Of a stretch of DNA of 64,000 bases, positions 46,290-58,532 are shown in pieces; positions within the stretch are counted from its first letter, which is position 1; each line of letters begins with the position of its first letter. The DNA comes from Chondrosia reniformis (lineage: Eukaryota > Porifera > Demospongiae > Chondrillida > Chondrillidae): assembly GCA_947172415.1 (NCBI GenBank), contig OX359195.1, forward strand, positions 2,480,001 to 2,544,000. Reading direction: 5' to 3'. Below the pieces are notes generated by a model. The model was not told where the DNA came from. It was given only the letters and a program-made list of their open reading frames with translations, and made no database searches. The translations under genes were made by a program, and so were the position numbers.

Positions 46290-47188
46290 TCCCTAGACCT
46301 TCGGTTGCGTGAGCACCACCGCACTCTTAAGAGGGGGGACGTGGTGGCCTCGGCAATTGCTGAGCATGTTTTTTCATCTAACCACCAGGTGGATCTGTCT
46401 TGATACACAACCTCACTCACATGCAGACATGCTGTATGGTGATGCTGAGTCTTGGCACATTCAGCATCACCAGGCCAGCCTCAATAGAGGAAAGGGCACC
46501 ATATCAGAACCTTACACTGTGTTACTGGACTAAACCCTGAACTCCTTTCTTGCATGCCTCACCTGATCTATTCATTACTTGTCTTTATACATGTATGTTT
46601 GTATAGTTGTTAATTATTCACTGATAAAGGCAGCCGTATAGGTTGCCAAAACGTCTTGTTGTGATTGATGAAGTTGTGATTTTTTCCGTAACATTTTTCA
46701 AAGATGAGTCTCCCTAGCCACTCATGCAGGCCTCAATCGTACGTATGTAAATGTACTAGTAGTTCATTGTAAAGTAAATTTTTCACAGAATGTATGTTAC
46801 AATAAGTAGATATTTAATAACTTTAATAAGTAAGTAAGGCTTTACATATGTGTTTTATATATAGCAATGGAAAGGAGACCAAAAGAGGTTATTGCATTCC
46901 TTGACAAGCACAGGGAGAGTCATATAAAGCACTGTAATGTGAAAGCAATACGTTTTGATCCTGAAAGTCAGCATGTCATATCTCAAGAACAAAGACAACA
47001 GTTGGACAATGCTTCAAGTACAACTGCTGCAAATAACTTGTTCTTCCAGTTCCTTCACAATGACCCAGCTCCAGAGACACTTGAAGCAGCTGCTAAAGTA
47101 CTAAAGGAAGCTCCTGATACTACAAACATGAATAAGAAGTTTGCAAAGATCATTGAAGATTTCTTGTCTTTCAAAGTTACCTCATCAG
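46097..47188 (+). pseudogene. NLR-3: orphan N-terminal exons
   Basis: About 46097-46156 matches exon 1 of NLR-2 (VFSRRTASPVTRQEEQTG) but the ATGGG of the start is missing. 46865-47188 is a CARD/Death-like exon (VIAFLDKHRESHIKHC, VISQEQRQQLDNASSTT), 324 bp, open, with AG and GT borders and phase 1 at both ends. The following intron matches NLR-4 until about 47650 and then breaks off; no NACHT exon follows before NLR-4. So it is either a dead stub or, because its phase fits, an extra death-fold exon at the 5' side of NLR-4. Confidence 0.65.
46290..46700 (+). mobile_element. Penelope-like element, 3' fragment
   Basis: The plus strand carries words of the GIY-YIG endonuclease C-terminal part (LKRGDVVASAIAEHVF, NHQVDLS) and the element's C-end (ESWHIQHHQASLNRGKG). 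A degenerate hammerhead-like string follows at 46621-46655 (CTGATAA, GGCAGCC..GGTTGCC, AAAAC, GTC). Broken fossil, inserted between the first NLR-3 exon and its death-fold exon. Confidence 0.7.
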
Positions 47189-49111
47189 GTTGGTATATTC
47201 ATGTGTATAACTATGAGTCACTGACATCTTTGTAAACTTATAACCTGGCTTTGCCTTTCTAGACTGCTTTAGTATTACAGAAATCAATAGAAATAGTATA
47301 ATTATTAAGTAAACATAAACACAGTTTTTAATTTGTGTACTTATACTCGTGTTCTCACTTCTTTATGTTAGTTAAGGGGAATGTGTGATGTGGCATAGTA
47401 TACGTATCTTTACACAAATAGTCTAAACACATGTAAAAGTAATGTGAGACAATTGTCTTTCCGGAACTTGAGGACATTGCTTCCTCAAATGGCAAATGCA
47501 CATAAATGCTTGACAGTGTATATATATATATGTATAACACTTATGCCATGCACTGCACTTCGGTGTATATGGATTTTGGAGATAAACTTGACCTGAATGT
47601 AGTCGTTTATAAACCACAAGTATTCTCCATTCATTCTCATCTCACAATATACCGTACGTATGCATACAAATTTTCGTGCGGCGTATATTGCGTGATTTTC
47701 ACGAATCAGCAGCCGTTCATGAAAATAAAAACAAATATTTCTAGCTGCAGATGTTGATACCACGTGCACAAAAGGAGTCAATCTTCAGATACATTCGGGG
47801 CTTCGCTAAACAAGTATTTTGAGTTTAAAAACTCGTGGGGCTGCCCCCCCCCCCCCCCCCGAATTAACTCAAACTACTTGGCCACATCGTTGGGCTTTAA
47901 TATATATATTCTTACATTCATTACATTTTTCTTGGATCTAGGGGCGGTGCCTGCTAATATACTAAAGGTTTAACAATTTCATGATATTCAACTGCATCAT
48001 TAATAACAGTTATAACATACATATGACTGTCAATTGCCCAGTTCTTACCAGTGATCAATAAGTTACGTATTCTGAAGGCTTTGAAGAAGGAAAGGCTAAG
48101 CTCAGCTTCAAAATTATAGAGGCTCGGCAGCCATTTTTTTCCCGCATATTGCCGCATATAATGTTATTATTATATGCGTAACTATATACCATTCTTTAGA
48201 AACCAACATCAGTGAGAAGACAATTTTTTTGCTCGCTTCGCTTGCAACATATATACTTCATGCATTTTATCACTCATTCCCAAATCACTCAAATCAAATA
48301 GATATTTAAAATTGATAAACGGTCTTTAAAATCATTTTTAAAGCAAAATCGAATACAAACGTTTTTTTCACTTATACAGTCCCTTATTGCCCAAATCGTT
48401 TTTCTATAATCGATTACGGTGACATTTCGTAGTATACACTATTAGCAAAAGTCAGGAGGAATAATTAATAATAAGGAATGGCTACGCAAAGCCAAGTAGA
48501 GTGTTGAAGTCGAGTACGGAGTGTTAAAAACACCACTAATTTTAAATTTTCCCAGTGGACCCCCTTGGTTTGCACCACCCTTTCTGAACTCCTGGATCCG
48601 CCACTGTCTTATGCCTAACGATTGAGGACGCTTAAGCATCCTGAACATCATAAATAGCAACAGAAGAGCTTCGTAAGCTAAAGCTTCCCTGAATGCCGCC
48701 ATTTGCAAAATGATGTATTGACATATAAATTCAGTGTTATAATAGTCGCGTATGTATGAACCTGTATTATATATATATTGACGTACGTATAAATAAAATG
48801 TTATAATAGTTGCGTATCAACCCGTATTGTATTGTGGACCCTGTATGCATGTGTATATATGTACAGCCATGACGGGCTTAGACGGGTGTCCATGTGTGTG
48901 CCTAGCTCTCTTCGTGTATACCTGTCGTTTGTTAGCTTGAGATTACATGACAGTCTGCATGGAACCAGTGGATTGGGAGGGATTAAGAACATGCCTCCCG
49001 CTAAAGGGATGAACATGCGCCCTCAGTTACTTTCATATCAGTATTATTATACGTATCTCACATATCCATCAGTGGCTACAAATTACTATATACGTCTAAT
49101 ATAGTCTATGT
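47189..49111. other. NLR-3 intron end and unassigned sequence with a hAT-type terminus
   Basis: 47189-47650 is NLR intron. Beyond this I see no gene. A run of 17 C lies at 47844-47860. At 48588-48606 the minus strand reads CAGTGGCGGATCCAGG, a typical hAT inverted end. Its partner end is not clear, though GGATCTAGGGGCGGTGCCTGC at about 47935 is similar inside sequence. The rest is AT-rich and featureless to me. Confidence 0.45.
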
Positions 49112-49547
49112 CTACCTATAAGCTAATAGGGTGCTGAGCAACTGCCTATAACTGGCTCTTGATGTGCTTGACCTCAGGGAACTGCTCTTTTTGCTGGAGG
49201 TAGTGGCACCATAGGTGGGCCCCTTGCAGCGGTGGGGTTCCTCCTGCATTCGGAGGAGCAATGTCCAGGGAAGGAACATGCTAAGCAGACATGCCAGAAC
49301 CGGTACGAGCCAGAGAACCGACATGCCCCCGCATTCCAGGAAATGCAAATTGGTCTGTTCGTTGGAGAGAAAGTGCTGTTTGGGCAAGCCGGGCGAGGGG
49401 CTGGGGTGCCAGGTTCCTGAGAGGAAGGTTCGTCCACGCCCCAAGGGCATGCGTTCGAGCGTGACAAAGCGGGCATATAAGCGTAAACGCGCCAGTCGTC
49501 CCCCATGAACTGCAGATGAGCTTGCAGTATACTGTTGGCGTAGGCCA
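49112..49547 (-). mobile_element. Retroelement fossil, left part (gag-like with Cys/His knuckle)
   Basis: On the minus strand there is a gag-like word set (DDWRVYAYMP, ICISWNAGACRF, YRFWHVCLACSFPGHCSSEC) typical of the zinc-knuckle region of some invertebrate retroelements. The Kolobok element inserted into it at a TTAA; sequence on the other side (57125 onward) is GC-rich like this part and probably the same element. Old and broken; family uncertain (possibly DIRS-like). Confidence 0.45.
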
Positions 49548-49676
49548 TTAAAGGGGAACTGAAATAAAAATTTTCGATGCCGTTTTTCTTTTATATCGAT
49601 AGTTTTACACTTAAAACGAATGGAAATGACATTCATGTCGAATTTAGGTAACCTTTAGAGATTTACGAGACCGTTT

Positions 49677-49997
49677 ATGGCTGCCTTGCTGGCGCCATGT
49701 TTTTTCAGGAAACAGCGTCATGTTACGTCACTGCATGGACCTAAACTCGGTACGACTGCAATGGCTTTAGCACCGTACCGATTCGAACCCGAGCAAGAAG
49801 AGGACAGTGAGGGAAGCGAGATCATCATAAACGAAAGCGAAATTGTCGAAGAACTTAGTCTTCCTACTGGTAGGATTAACAGCACATCTTGGTGTCAATG
49901 TGGAGCCTGCCAAATGATATCCACTGAAGAAGAATGTGTTTGCTTCATGAAATTCCGCAAGTCTATAGTAAAATTAAAGAAAATATGCAATGTATAG
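49677..49997 (+). CDS. P2X7 C-terminal-tail-like zinc-binding protein
   Basis: A 106-residue open frame. The second half reads SWCQCGACQM..EECVCF, matching the Cys-rich start of the cytoplasmic tail domain of P2X7 receptors (WCxCGxC...C.C), which probably binds metal. There is no channel part. After an acidic stretch (QEEDSEGSEIIINESE) the domain starts, then ends quickly, so further exons would have to lie left of or beyond this element end, and none is seen. It lies just inside the left end of the Kolobok element, convergent with the transposase core. Stand-alone versions of this domain occur in many invertebrate genes. Start codon uncertain: MALAPYRFEPEQ at 49758 is an alternative. Confidence 0.55.
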   Translation: MAALLAPCFFRKQRHVTSLHGPKLGTTAMALAPYRFEPEQEEDSEGSEIIINESEIVEELSLPTGRINSTSWCQCGACQMISTEEECVCFMKFRKSIVKLKKICNV

Positions 49998-50019
49998 TAG
50001 AGATGGATGAAAAATGAAA

Positions 50020-50881
50020 AATCTACTATTAGGCTGGTGGCCTGATCCATGACTGTATATGTACAATATTTTGCACTAAAGCCAGGACTCTCACACCTGC
50101 CATCACCTGATGATTTTACTAGGCTGTCTTTCAGATAAGCTAACACAGTAGTCTGGTGATCTAACCATGCTTCATGCACAGAAGGGAATAGTAGATATTT
50201 TGAAGTAGATAAAATGACCTCTCAGTCATTACTTGCAAATTCAGTACATCTGCAAAGTGATTAAATGTACTGACTGTTGCACCCGATAAAAGAATTGCTG
50301 CAGAGATTAGGATATTTCCAGCTGTGGTATTACCAAGCATTGGTTGAGAAGACCACTGCTTAGTATGACCATCTGGACAGGTAGCCCTTATTTTCATTAT
50401 ACTACCCATAACTATCTTCGAGACCTCAGTCTGTTTGCCACACTCATCACAGACAGCAAACAAATTTAAAAGACTAGACTCAAAAACTACATATACTTAA
50501 TATCCTCATCAGGAATAGGCTGGGACTGGTACATAGAAGGAACGCTCTGTATCCATTAAATGGTCAGGGTGCCAGCTGTCATCATTTGCTTCACCCTTTG
50601 ACCTATAAAAATAATTTAGCCCTTTGAGCTTTTTACATGCATTTAGTATTAATTGTATCCTTATACTTTTCCAAGTCATTGGCCTTGGGGTTAGGGGAAG
50701 CAGTAGGGGTTGAGGCCAGTATGGGTGCATCTGGCCATAAGTTACACTGTACCTCTTGATCCCTTAATAAGGGAGGTGGATCTGTCTCACTATACTTGGT
50801 GCTGCAGCTGGCCATCGATGTTTTGACCTCTGGTTCTGTCTGTATAGATTTGTCTACGTACAGTTGCTCAGTGTCTTCCAT
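50020..50881 (-). pseudogene. Kolobok transposase core, C-terminus missing
   Basis: Minus-strand segments in order: about 50881-50640 (DKSIQTEPEV..EVQCNLWPDAP, typical lead-in), about 50620-50510 (NDDSWHPDH), and 50490-50020 (FAVCDECGKQTEV, CPDGHTKQWSSQP, GNILISAAILLSGAT, SGDGRCESPGFSAKY, YTVMDQATS). The last words contain the first catalytic Asp (GDGR). The family normally continues some 300 residues to its other acidic residues, but only about 470 bp of element remain and they hold the opposite-strand gene. So the catalytic domain is incomplete. Its THAP domain, if joined, lies 5.5 kb upstream across the SAP gene. Confidence 0.72.
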
Positions 50882-51186
50882 ATATTCTAATGCTAGTCCA
50901 ACTCAGGCGCATTAAGGACTGTCCAGCTTGTTTGGACAACTTCCTACTGTGGGCAGACTAATTGTTTATGTTGAGGTCAGCTTATGTAAACAATATTTTC
51001 TTCCTGTTTAAATGTTGAGTGAGTGATGTCATAATTAGTAATTTAAAAACAAAATGGTGGATCAATATGGCACAAGTGAATGAATGGTATTACTCTGTCT
51101 GTGTTACAGGTGCTACTACAGTGCAAGTTATTCTAAGTGTTCATGTATATATGTGTATAATCTACTAATAGTAATGATTCTGTTAA

Positions 51187-54100
51187 TTAAACTTTAATGT
51201 TCCAGGTGCGTAGTAAAGCTTTGCATTTCTTGATGTTTTTGCATTTGTCCTCCCAATCTGGTGTAAGAGTAACTGGAAGGATACCAGATTGCTGAAAATG
51301 ACTTTGCTCAAAGTCCCTTACTTGATGTACGAGTAAATGATATGCCTTGAGCACTTGCGTCTGCAAGCCAGCTAGCAATACGTCATGTTGTCGATAACTG
51401 TTGTTATGGTGAACTGAACCAGTGTCTTTTAAGGTGCTACGTAGCTCATCATACCGTGTGAGCTCGCTAGAACTGCCAATGATATCAAATATTATTCTGG
51501 AGTGACTTGATTTCAGAAGAGGAGATAATGATGACTCTGTAGGAATGGAAAAGTATTATACATGGTCACTTAGGCTATTTATAATCATTTACTTCTTATA
51601 TACTCACCTTCCTCATCTGGAATCTCTGTCTGAATAAGAATGTTGTCATCGACATCTTCAGTGTTGGTGTCATTGCTTTCTAAAGCTGGATTAAAAACAG
51701 CACGTATGCATAAAAATTAACATAATATATATGTACGATTGATTAATGCTTATTGTAACTATATATTTCATATGTGGATGTAAGTACCTAAAGTCTCAAA
51801 ATTCTGATGCCTCTTTTCCATTCCTTGCATGTCATCTTCACTATCATCACTTGACTCCAACTCTGCAGATGTAAGTGAACCTGTATTGTCTTGTGGTGTA
51901 TCTTGTAATGGATTAGACAAGTTTAGGGTGATTGGCTGTGTCGTGGTTCCAGATGAGGTAGGTGTAGAGAGCAGTTGTGCTGCGTGTGTTCCTGTTGTAG
52001 GGCTAGCTGAAGGACTTGACAATGTATCATTTGCAGAAGGGAAGAAGACCTTCTCTGTAGGAATGCCCAAGTTGTTGTATAGCTGTACGTAAGTGGTAGG
52101 GAGGGTCAAGCGATTCTGCAGAATGTTTTCCCACTGATTAGCCTTGATGTTGTCAAGCTGCTTTCGAGACAAATTACTGAAATTCTGCAGAGGTGGACCT
52201 TGTGAATGAAAGTTGGGATGGTGCTCTCCATCAAAGAAGTGGTACATAGTGTTCGTCTGTGTCCACCAAACCCCTTCACCTTTGGATAAATATGGAGAGA
52301 TTCTCCTTAGGTGCACCTGCCAGCTGCTCATGCGATGGATTAAAAAATTCTTTGGGATGGAAGTTCCGGCATATGGTTTCAGACCTCTGGCAGCTCTGAC
52401 AACCTTGCTTTCCTTGATCTTCATGTTCCCTTGGTTGAGTAGAACTTGCAGCCGAATGAATACCTGGTTTAGTACATTCTGTGGTTGTCTGTTGCTGCAA
52501 TTTTCTGCTACTCTTCTGACTTGTCCAAATAAACGTTCCTCAAATTCTGTATTGCAAGACTTTAAAGAAACAAGCTCAAACTGAGGTGCTGCATGACAGG
52601 AAATATCATGCAAGTATGAGCCAAATAACTTATGGCGCGTGATGGAATGTGGTTGTGGAATAAGTGATAAAAGTAGCTCATGGTGGTACCATGTACAGTT
52701 ATACAATTGTAGAATAGAACGAGGAGTACGCTTGTGCTCTGCAAGGTAACTGATTTCAGCAATGCGTACAGCACTCTCAATGAGTGCTTCGATTTCTGTG
52801 GCAACTTTGCCAGAAAGAAACTTAAAGAGCACAATAGCAGTGGCACGTAAATCAGCTCCTGTAACCTTTTCTTTTCGGAGGCATGATCGAAGAAGTTGGT
52901 TAACATCAGGTTTGATGTTATTAGGCAGTATGTATGGTAATTCAGCAAAAAGATTGATGAAATGTCCTTTGATTCCATGTAGGGGCTCAAAATCGTTGAT
53001 GGCATAGTGTTGCAGGCTAAGTGACTCTAAGCTGCTCTTGGGGTTGGTAATTAGTAGCAAGGGAACACGTTGCAAGCCTCCTAGATGTTCTGTAAGGCGT
53101 TGCCTTGCAATTTTTCCATCTCCACCTGAGTCGAGATGTCGTGCAGCTAGCTCTTGTCGAACCTCTTGTATGGATAAACCTGAAAATGGCTTTAAACACA
53201 GTCGCTTTCCCCCATGTATTCCTGCAAGGACATGGGTCTGGATGTCCTGTAATGATCGATATGGTGTTTGATTGCAGCATGCGGAATCAATAAAGGATCC
53301 TATCTCAATACCACAAGAACCACACTTGTAGTTCCCTCCTAATTGACACCCTCCTTCCATCCATTGGGCAACTTTATCACCACTAAAAAATCGTAGGACA
53401 TCTGACAGCTGTGTACCATCTGCAGTAGATAATGTTTGTCTCCATTCGTTTAGACAGTCTACTCTGTCTGCAGCAAGTGCAACATTATCTGCTGCAGATG
53501 ATGATCCTGCTGCAAGAATGTGAATGTAAGGACGTTCAACAGCTGCTTGCACATTTACAGATTCACCTATAATAATAATTAATTCATAATCAATAAATCC
53601 ATATGTTATACATACAGCAATCACTAGCATATTATATAGTATACACATGCAGGGTAACATGCATTCTGCATTTCCTGACTTATAATGTCTAAAAATATGT
53701 CAGAACCACATTTAATTTTCCTGCATACGTATGTCCTTCTTAGATGTGGTACTACATATCTTGTACTCAAAAGGAAATGTCAACATTCCTTTTAAATTAC
53801 CAAATCTGCACCAGGAAATGCATATACTTTCCCCTTCATGTACATGCTATAAAAATGAACCCTGCTTGTTTAACATACATATACATACTAACCTGTAAGT
53901 GCTTCATATTCAGTATTGGTATAATATATTGCACTATTATACACTTCCTTGCAGGTTACCAATAGGTACCCACAGCCGCACACAGTTGAATGATCATGCC
54001 ACAGAGCAAAGTGACGAAGGGTAAGCTGTTTTTCTACAAACTGATGCAGTTCATTGTCTGACATTGAATCTCCTAAGCAACCAAACATGACTTCCAGTTC

Positions 54101-55568
54101 AGATCTCTCTTTTGCTAAGAGAGACTCCTTGTTGCATAAGCGCATGTATGGAAAGTGATCCTTCAGTGCCTGTTTGCGTATTTGTAATAGTGGTATCTTC
54201 CTTCCAGTAATAGTCTCCCTGATCTCCTCTGTTCCATGCCTCACCCTTGTTATGACATAAGGAGCACAGGGCTCACCAAGGTGCATTTCACCTAATGAGA
54301 GATGTGGATTGATGAATGGGTGAATATACATGCAGCATACACAAGCAATATTCTATATAATTTCTCATGCATTACTTAAGTAATATATCTAACCTGATTG
54401 TATCATATCTGCCCAGGTACTTTTTACAGCTTTCTTTCCTGGTCCACAGCCCACACTGATATCACTACCTGGTAATCTCCGTTTCCTTGCCCGAATACGC
54501 CTGCTCAACCGTGAATCCAATGCCACAGTGTCAATACCATGTTTCAGAGCAGTTTCCTTCAGAACCTGACCACTGTTGTCACCTGGGATGCCTAGTTTCT
54601 TGGATTCCATGGACCAATTGATCTTGGTGTCTGCTGGCCAATTCCTAAGCATATCCACAGCAGCTTGAATGTCCCAGTGCTTGTTGCTCTCTGATGGTGA
54701 GTGTGATTTGACCTTGCCACACTCCTTAGGCTTTTCAAAATGTTGCTGATATCTCCTCTTTAAATATGATGAGACTGATGCTGTGCTATCACCCAGAATC
54801 TGTCTGGGAATGATTGAAGCAAGTACAGCATTCTCCTTATTGCGAATTTGCCTATCTCTTTTTCTACTAGCAGCAAGTACTTCACTTCTAGTTGGTTTCT
54901 TTTGTAGGTGCATCTCGGGACATAGTGTGATTGCTGAATGAATAAGAGTATGGCCAAACCTCTCCTATACGGTGCAAGCATGGATACAAAGTATATATAA
55001 TAATGTATACCTTTAAAGATCACACAATCACAATATATACCTCATGATATGTATTGACATATTGTAGTGCTTGTCTGGTCACAACTCTCTCAATCTTTCT
55101 GGATGCTGATGCACTCTTATATAAGTTAGTTAGACCGGGCTTGAAGGTTTGCCCTGGAAATGCCTCTTGTAGTGCTGCATGTTGAATGGCACAAGCCATA
55201 CATTTCTGTAATGAATGCCTGGCTTTTTCAACTACTGGCAGCTTCCTCCATTTAGCCTGTGTGAATGCCATTTTGTACTCTTGCTGTTTACATTTAGAAT
55301 TCCAATTGGCACTGAAAGCATCCAGAATAACTTTACACCGGGCCTCAAATAGTGGTTCTTTTTTCTTTGTAGTGGTTTCGTAAAAACCACTGGGAACCCC
55401 AAAAGATGGTAGGTTAAAAAGCTTTTGAAACTTTTCTGCTCTAAGCTTTTTATCAACTACTCTTGCTACATGTCCCGTTTTACCTGCAGCAAGCTCAGCT
55501 GTGATTTCCTTCACAGCACATCTTGCAAAGCCACAGTTGAATTTAAGGAGAACTGGAATGTTGGCCAT
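51187..55568 (-). CDS. Large SAP-domain protein of the Kolobok element
   Basis: Multi-exon minus-strand gene. Blocks in order: 55568-55040 (MANIPVLLKFNCGFAR, GLTNLYKSASASRKIER), 54905-54393 (AAVDMLRNWPADTKINWS, GQVLKETALKHGIDTVAL), 54305-53894 (LRHFALWHDHSTVCG, VYNSAIYYTNTEYE), about 53565-51788 (GIEIGSF.DSACC zinc-like motif; SAP-like LSIQEVRQELAARHL; EPLHGIKGHFINLFAELP; LFGSYLHDISCHAAPQFE; EERLFGQVRR), an acidic exon near 51687-51608, and 51540-51187 (KCKALLRTWNIKV, stop). SAP domains bind DNA. I know this block order as a recurrent but uncharacterised family in invertebrate genomes, from memory. Introns look normal and no stop interrupts the blocks I read. Exact borders are approximate. 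Could be the element's second protein or carried cargo. Confidence 0.6.
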
Positions 55569-56399
55569 ATACTACAACAATTAAGAAAGAATCAAGAAAA
55601 AATTGACTATATATAGCCACATATACATTTAATACTGCTTTGGTGTATGCAGTTGTATATTAGCATCATATATACTAGTTTAGATAGGATATGCTATATA
55701 TACGATACAGATCGGCTTTCCGTAATAATAATACATTACGACCGTATATTTGGGCCATATTAACGCATATAAACGTAAAATATCCGTATCCTTACGTTTG
55801 CTTCCGATTCAATACGATTTTCTTATAGGTAGATACTGCCGTATACTTGCCTCCTTTTTTAACAACTTCCCGCCTACTAAGTCACATGACATTTATTGCC
55901 GATAAAATGTCGAAGTAGAGCTAAGTTTTCCGGAAGCGAATCTGAACGGCTATGAAGAAGTCGATCCACGATCCTACTTTAACTACTATCGTTTAAAGCA
56001 TTTTGAGCCATGGCAATTTGGCTTAGGTGCTTGTTCATACGAGCCTTTAATATTGCGAGAAGAATTTTTTTAGTCAGAATGTGTTTCCTTTCTACCAGAT
56101 TGTATCTCGTTCTCGAAGGAGGGACGCTTTACAAGAAAGCACTTAAGCCTATATCAAAGATAACATCAAAATAACAATGTAAGTACAAAAATCATGTTAA
56201 TTTAAAGCTATCTAAATAGCCGTATTTACCGCTATTGCGGTGTAATGTACGTTTGTGTTCGATAAAATTCTTCATTACTGCGTATCACTCAGTCCTCTTC
56301 TCTTGCCCCTGTTTACAGTTTAAGCATTCATCTATAGTTGAAAAACTCAAACTGTCAATTTAACCTGCAGGAAAATAGAAAAACAATATAAAATATAAA

Positions 56400-56849
56400 C
56401 TATAAATGATTACGCAATCTTGTGTGACTGTCCTTAACACGCCTGAGAATATCATTATATTTTAAAAGATCTTTTACTTCCTCCTCCCTCCCTAAACTTT
56501 CTTCAACATTTGCCTTCTCCATTGACCTTTTCTCACTGGCCTTACGGATTTTCTGAGGCTTGCTACTAAAAGAGAAGATTGTGGGAACTGCATCTTTCTT
56601 CAATAGCCTCTTGGTTGATCCACCTAGGCTCTTCCTTATAGGATTAGTGGCTATGAAGCAGCTTTCCTGAAAATGTGTTGAGCAAAGTTGAGCAGTTGCT
56701 GTTAGTCGTGGATTTTTCAGGTGTATCTGTTTTTTCCAAAGGCTTAAAAGATGGGCATTTGTTAAGGGAAGGCGATGCAAGCTAATACCTTTAGCTGTTT
56801 TTTCGGGTGAAGAATTATTGTAACAGCCATAAGCGATACATTGCAGCAT
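56400..56849 (-). CDS. THAP-domain protein of the Kolobok element
   Basis: 150 residues. The N-terminal 90 form a THAP zinc-binding DNA-binding domain: C-x4-C (QCIAYGC), LHRLPL, W38, CSTHF and the closing AVPTIF. A basic stretch and a short coiled-coil-like part follow (KDLLKYNDILRRVKDSH) before a stop. THAP domains bind the ends of P- and Kolobok-type elements. It is transcribed inward from the right end, upstream of the SAP gene. It may be a separate short protein or the first exon of the transposase. Confidence 0.75.
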   Translation of the reverse strand: MLQCIAYGCYNNSSPEKTAKGISLHRLPLTNAHLLSLWKKQIHLKNPRLTATAQLCSTHFQESCFIATNPIRKSLGGSTKRLLKKDAVPTIFSFSSKPQKIRKASEKRSMEKANVEESLGREEEVKDLLKYNDILRRVKDSHTRLRNHL

Positions 56850-57124
56850 TCTGTGAGCGTTTCTTTACTGAAAACAATTGATTTAGTTTGATCGAATTAA
56901 TACGGAACCGAATACGCTTCCAAAACCGTTTAGGTCCAGTGACGATTTATGACGTTTACTTCCTCCTGAAAATGGAGGTGCGAAAGGACTGTTTTTTCTA
57001 ACTTTGTCCAATCAAAGCTTGGTAAGTAAGCAAATTCGGCTAATTTAAACTATACCCTCATATATAACTATAAGAACTCTACATTTTTAAGGCGACTTAA
57101 TTTTTCATTTCAGTTTCCCTTTAA

Positions 57125-58280
57125 CTCTGGGAACATGCGAGGGTGAAAGGAGCATAGAGCGGCTGCATATCGGTGGAAGCAGAGCAGCCAGGTAAAAATA
57201 TCATCGACAGTCCTCCTACTTCATCGAGAGTTCAAGTGGTTGGAGCAGTGGCAGTACGGATGATTGCAGTCATCCTGTTGGAGAACAGTCTGCATCAATA
57301 GGGCCGGAAGGAACCAATGGAGCTCCACAAATGTAAAGTCCGTCCGCATTGTAGCAGGCTAGTGGGCAATAGTTCGCCTGTGTCACAAATGGTCAGGTGT
57401 GATGCGGGGGTAGTGATGGCATCACTATTCTGGGGCACGGAGGGGTTGCCGGCTGTTACTGGGGGCAGGGTAGCCAGGGATGGAGGAGGAGGGGTGACCT
57501 GGTTGGCTTCAGTAGGCCTCACTGCAAGATGGGCCAGTTGGGCCGTAGACGGGATCTGGCCTGGCTAAATCGAGAGGTCTTGGATGCCTGCATATATACG
57601 AGAGCGAAGAGAAGAGTAGTGGATGAGGGGGGAGGCTGAGCAGAGCGAGCACAAGGAGGGCTGAGTACAGTACGTATACATAAGACTGGTTGAGCAGCAC
57701 ATGCGCAAAGAACGTGATGAGAGCAGGGACTGAGCAGAGGACATAGGAGTTGAGCAGTGCATGCGCGAGGAGTGTGGACAGCCGGGCTGAGCAGCGAGGT
57801 GTGCCCTAGCCATGGATCTGTATTTTGTCTATATTTTTTATATCTATAGGCAGTACAAGTTACAATATACTACGGTAATCATAATTTTTTTTTGTTGTTG
57901 GGGGCGTGCCTGCCGGCGTGGCCTGGATAGCCGCGCTCATTCTCAGCAGGATGGAGTCGTGGGCCCACCTAGCATAAATGCAGGTGGGCGCTGGTTCGTG
58001 CTGAACATTCCCACCTTATATATGTCAGCTACATATTGCACCTATACAGGCGACGAAGTCCTATATAGCCATAGCTAGCTGGCGCACGTAGTGTAGACGA
58101 CTTATAGAGACGCTAAATCGCTTTATATAATATGATGGCCATATATCTATCCCAATGAAAATGTACTTACCTGTAGGAGCCGATATAAGGAGACCACCAT
58201 TCAGCAGCGAGGATGTGGGAACAAGTGGGCTCTCCTCTAGTCGGCGGTAGTGCTGCAGCGCTGACTTAAACACCTATTGG
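57125..58280 (-). mobile_element. Retroelement fossil, right part, and unassigned GC-rich sequence
   Basis: Resumes after the Kolobok element, GC-rich like the left part. The minus strand has proline/threonine-rich frames (57295-57522). An exon-like block at about 58171-58267 ends in CCTACAG followed by GTAAGT (HYRRLEESPLVPTSSLL). I cannot say where the fossil ends or whether the block at 58.2 kb belongs to a host gene. Confidence 0.35.
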
Positions 58281-58532
58281 GCCTGAGAAGGGCTTAGGTC
58301 GTCGAGGGGTGGTAGTTGAATCGAAAGCGATTCCTGCAGCTGGTCGCTCTCGCTAATTTGAGACGGAGGGATTTTCGGGTGTGGCCATCCTTGATCGGTA
58401 TATATAGCTATAGGTAATCGTAGGGACAAGGGAAATTGACACAGGAGCAGTTTCTTTGTTGTGAGCCAAGAGTGGACGTGCACGCGGTAATTAATGCTTT
58501 TCACATACGTAATCTAGCTCGGCGTCTCTTAA

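Larger units (their letters stand above)
49552..57120 (-). mobile_element. Kolobok-type DNA transposon, 7.6 kb
   Basis: Flanked by TTAA at 49548-49551 and 57121-57124. Inverted ends AGGGGAACTGAAAT and AGGGAAACTGAAAT (13 of 14 match), with weaker pairing for about 30 bp. TTAA duplication, AGGG ends, a THAP domain and a transposase core containing SGDGRCESPG together point to the Kolobok superfamily. Contents: P2X7-tail-like gene (+), transposase core (-), a large SAP-domain gene (-) and a THAP exon (-). The transposase core lacks its C-terminal half, so the copy is probably not self-mobile, although the ends look whole. Confidence 0.83.

Noticed and set aside
47844-47860. Run of 17 C as a structured or regulatory element
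   Set aside because: Simple homopolymer; length is unreliable in assemblies.
56400-56849. THAP exon as a host THAP gene
   Set aside because: It lies inside the TTAA-bounded element next to Kolobok transposase coding sequence, so element origin is more likely.
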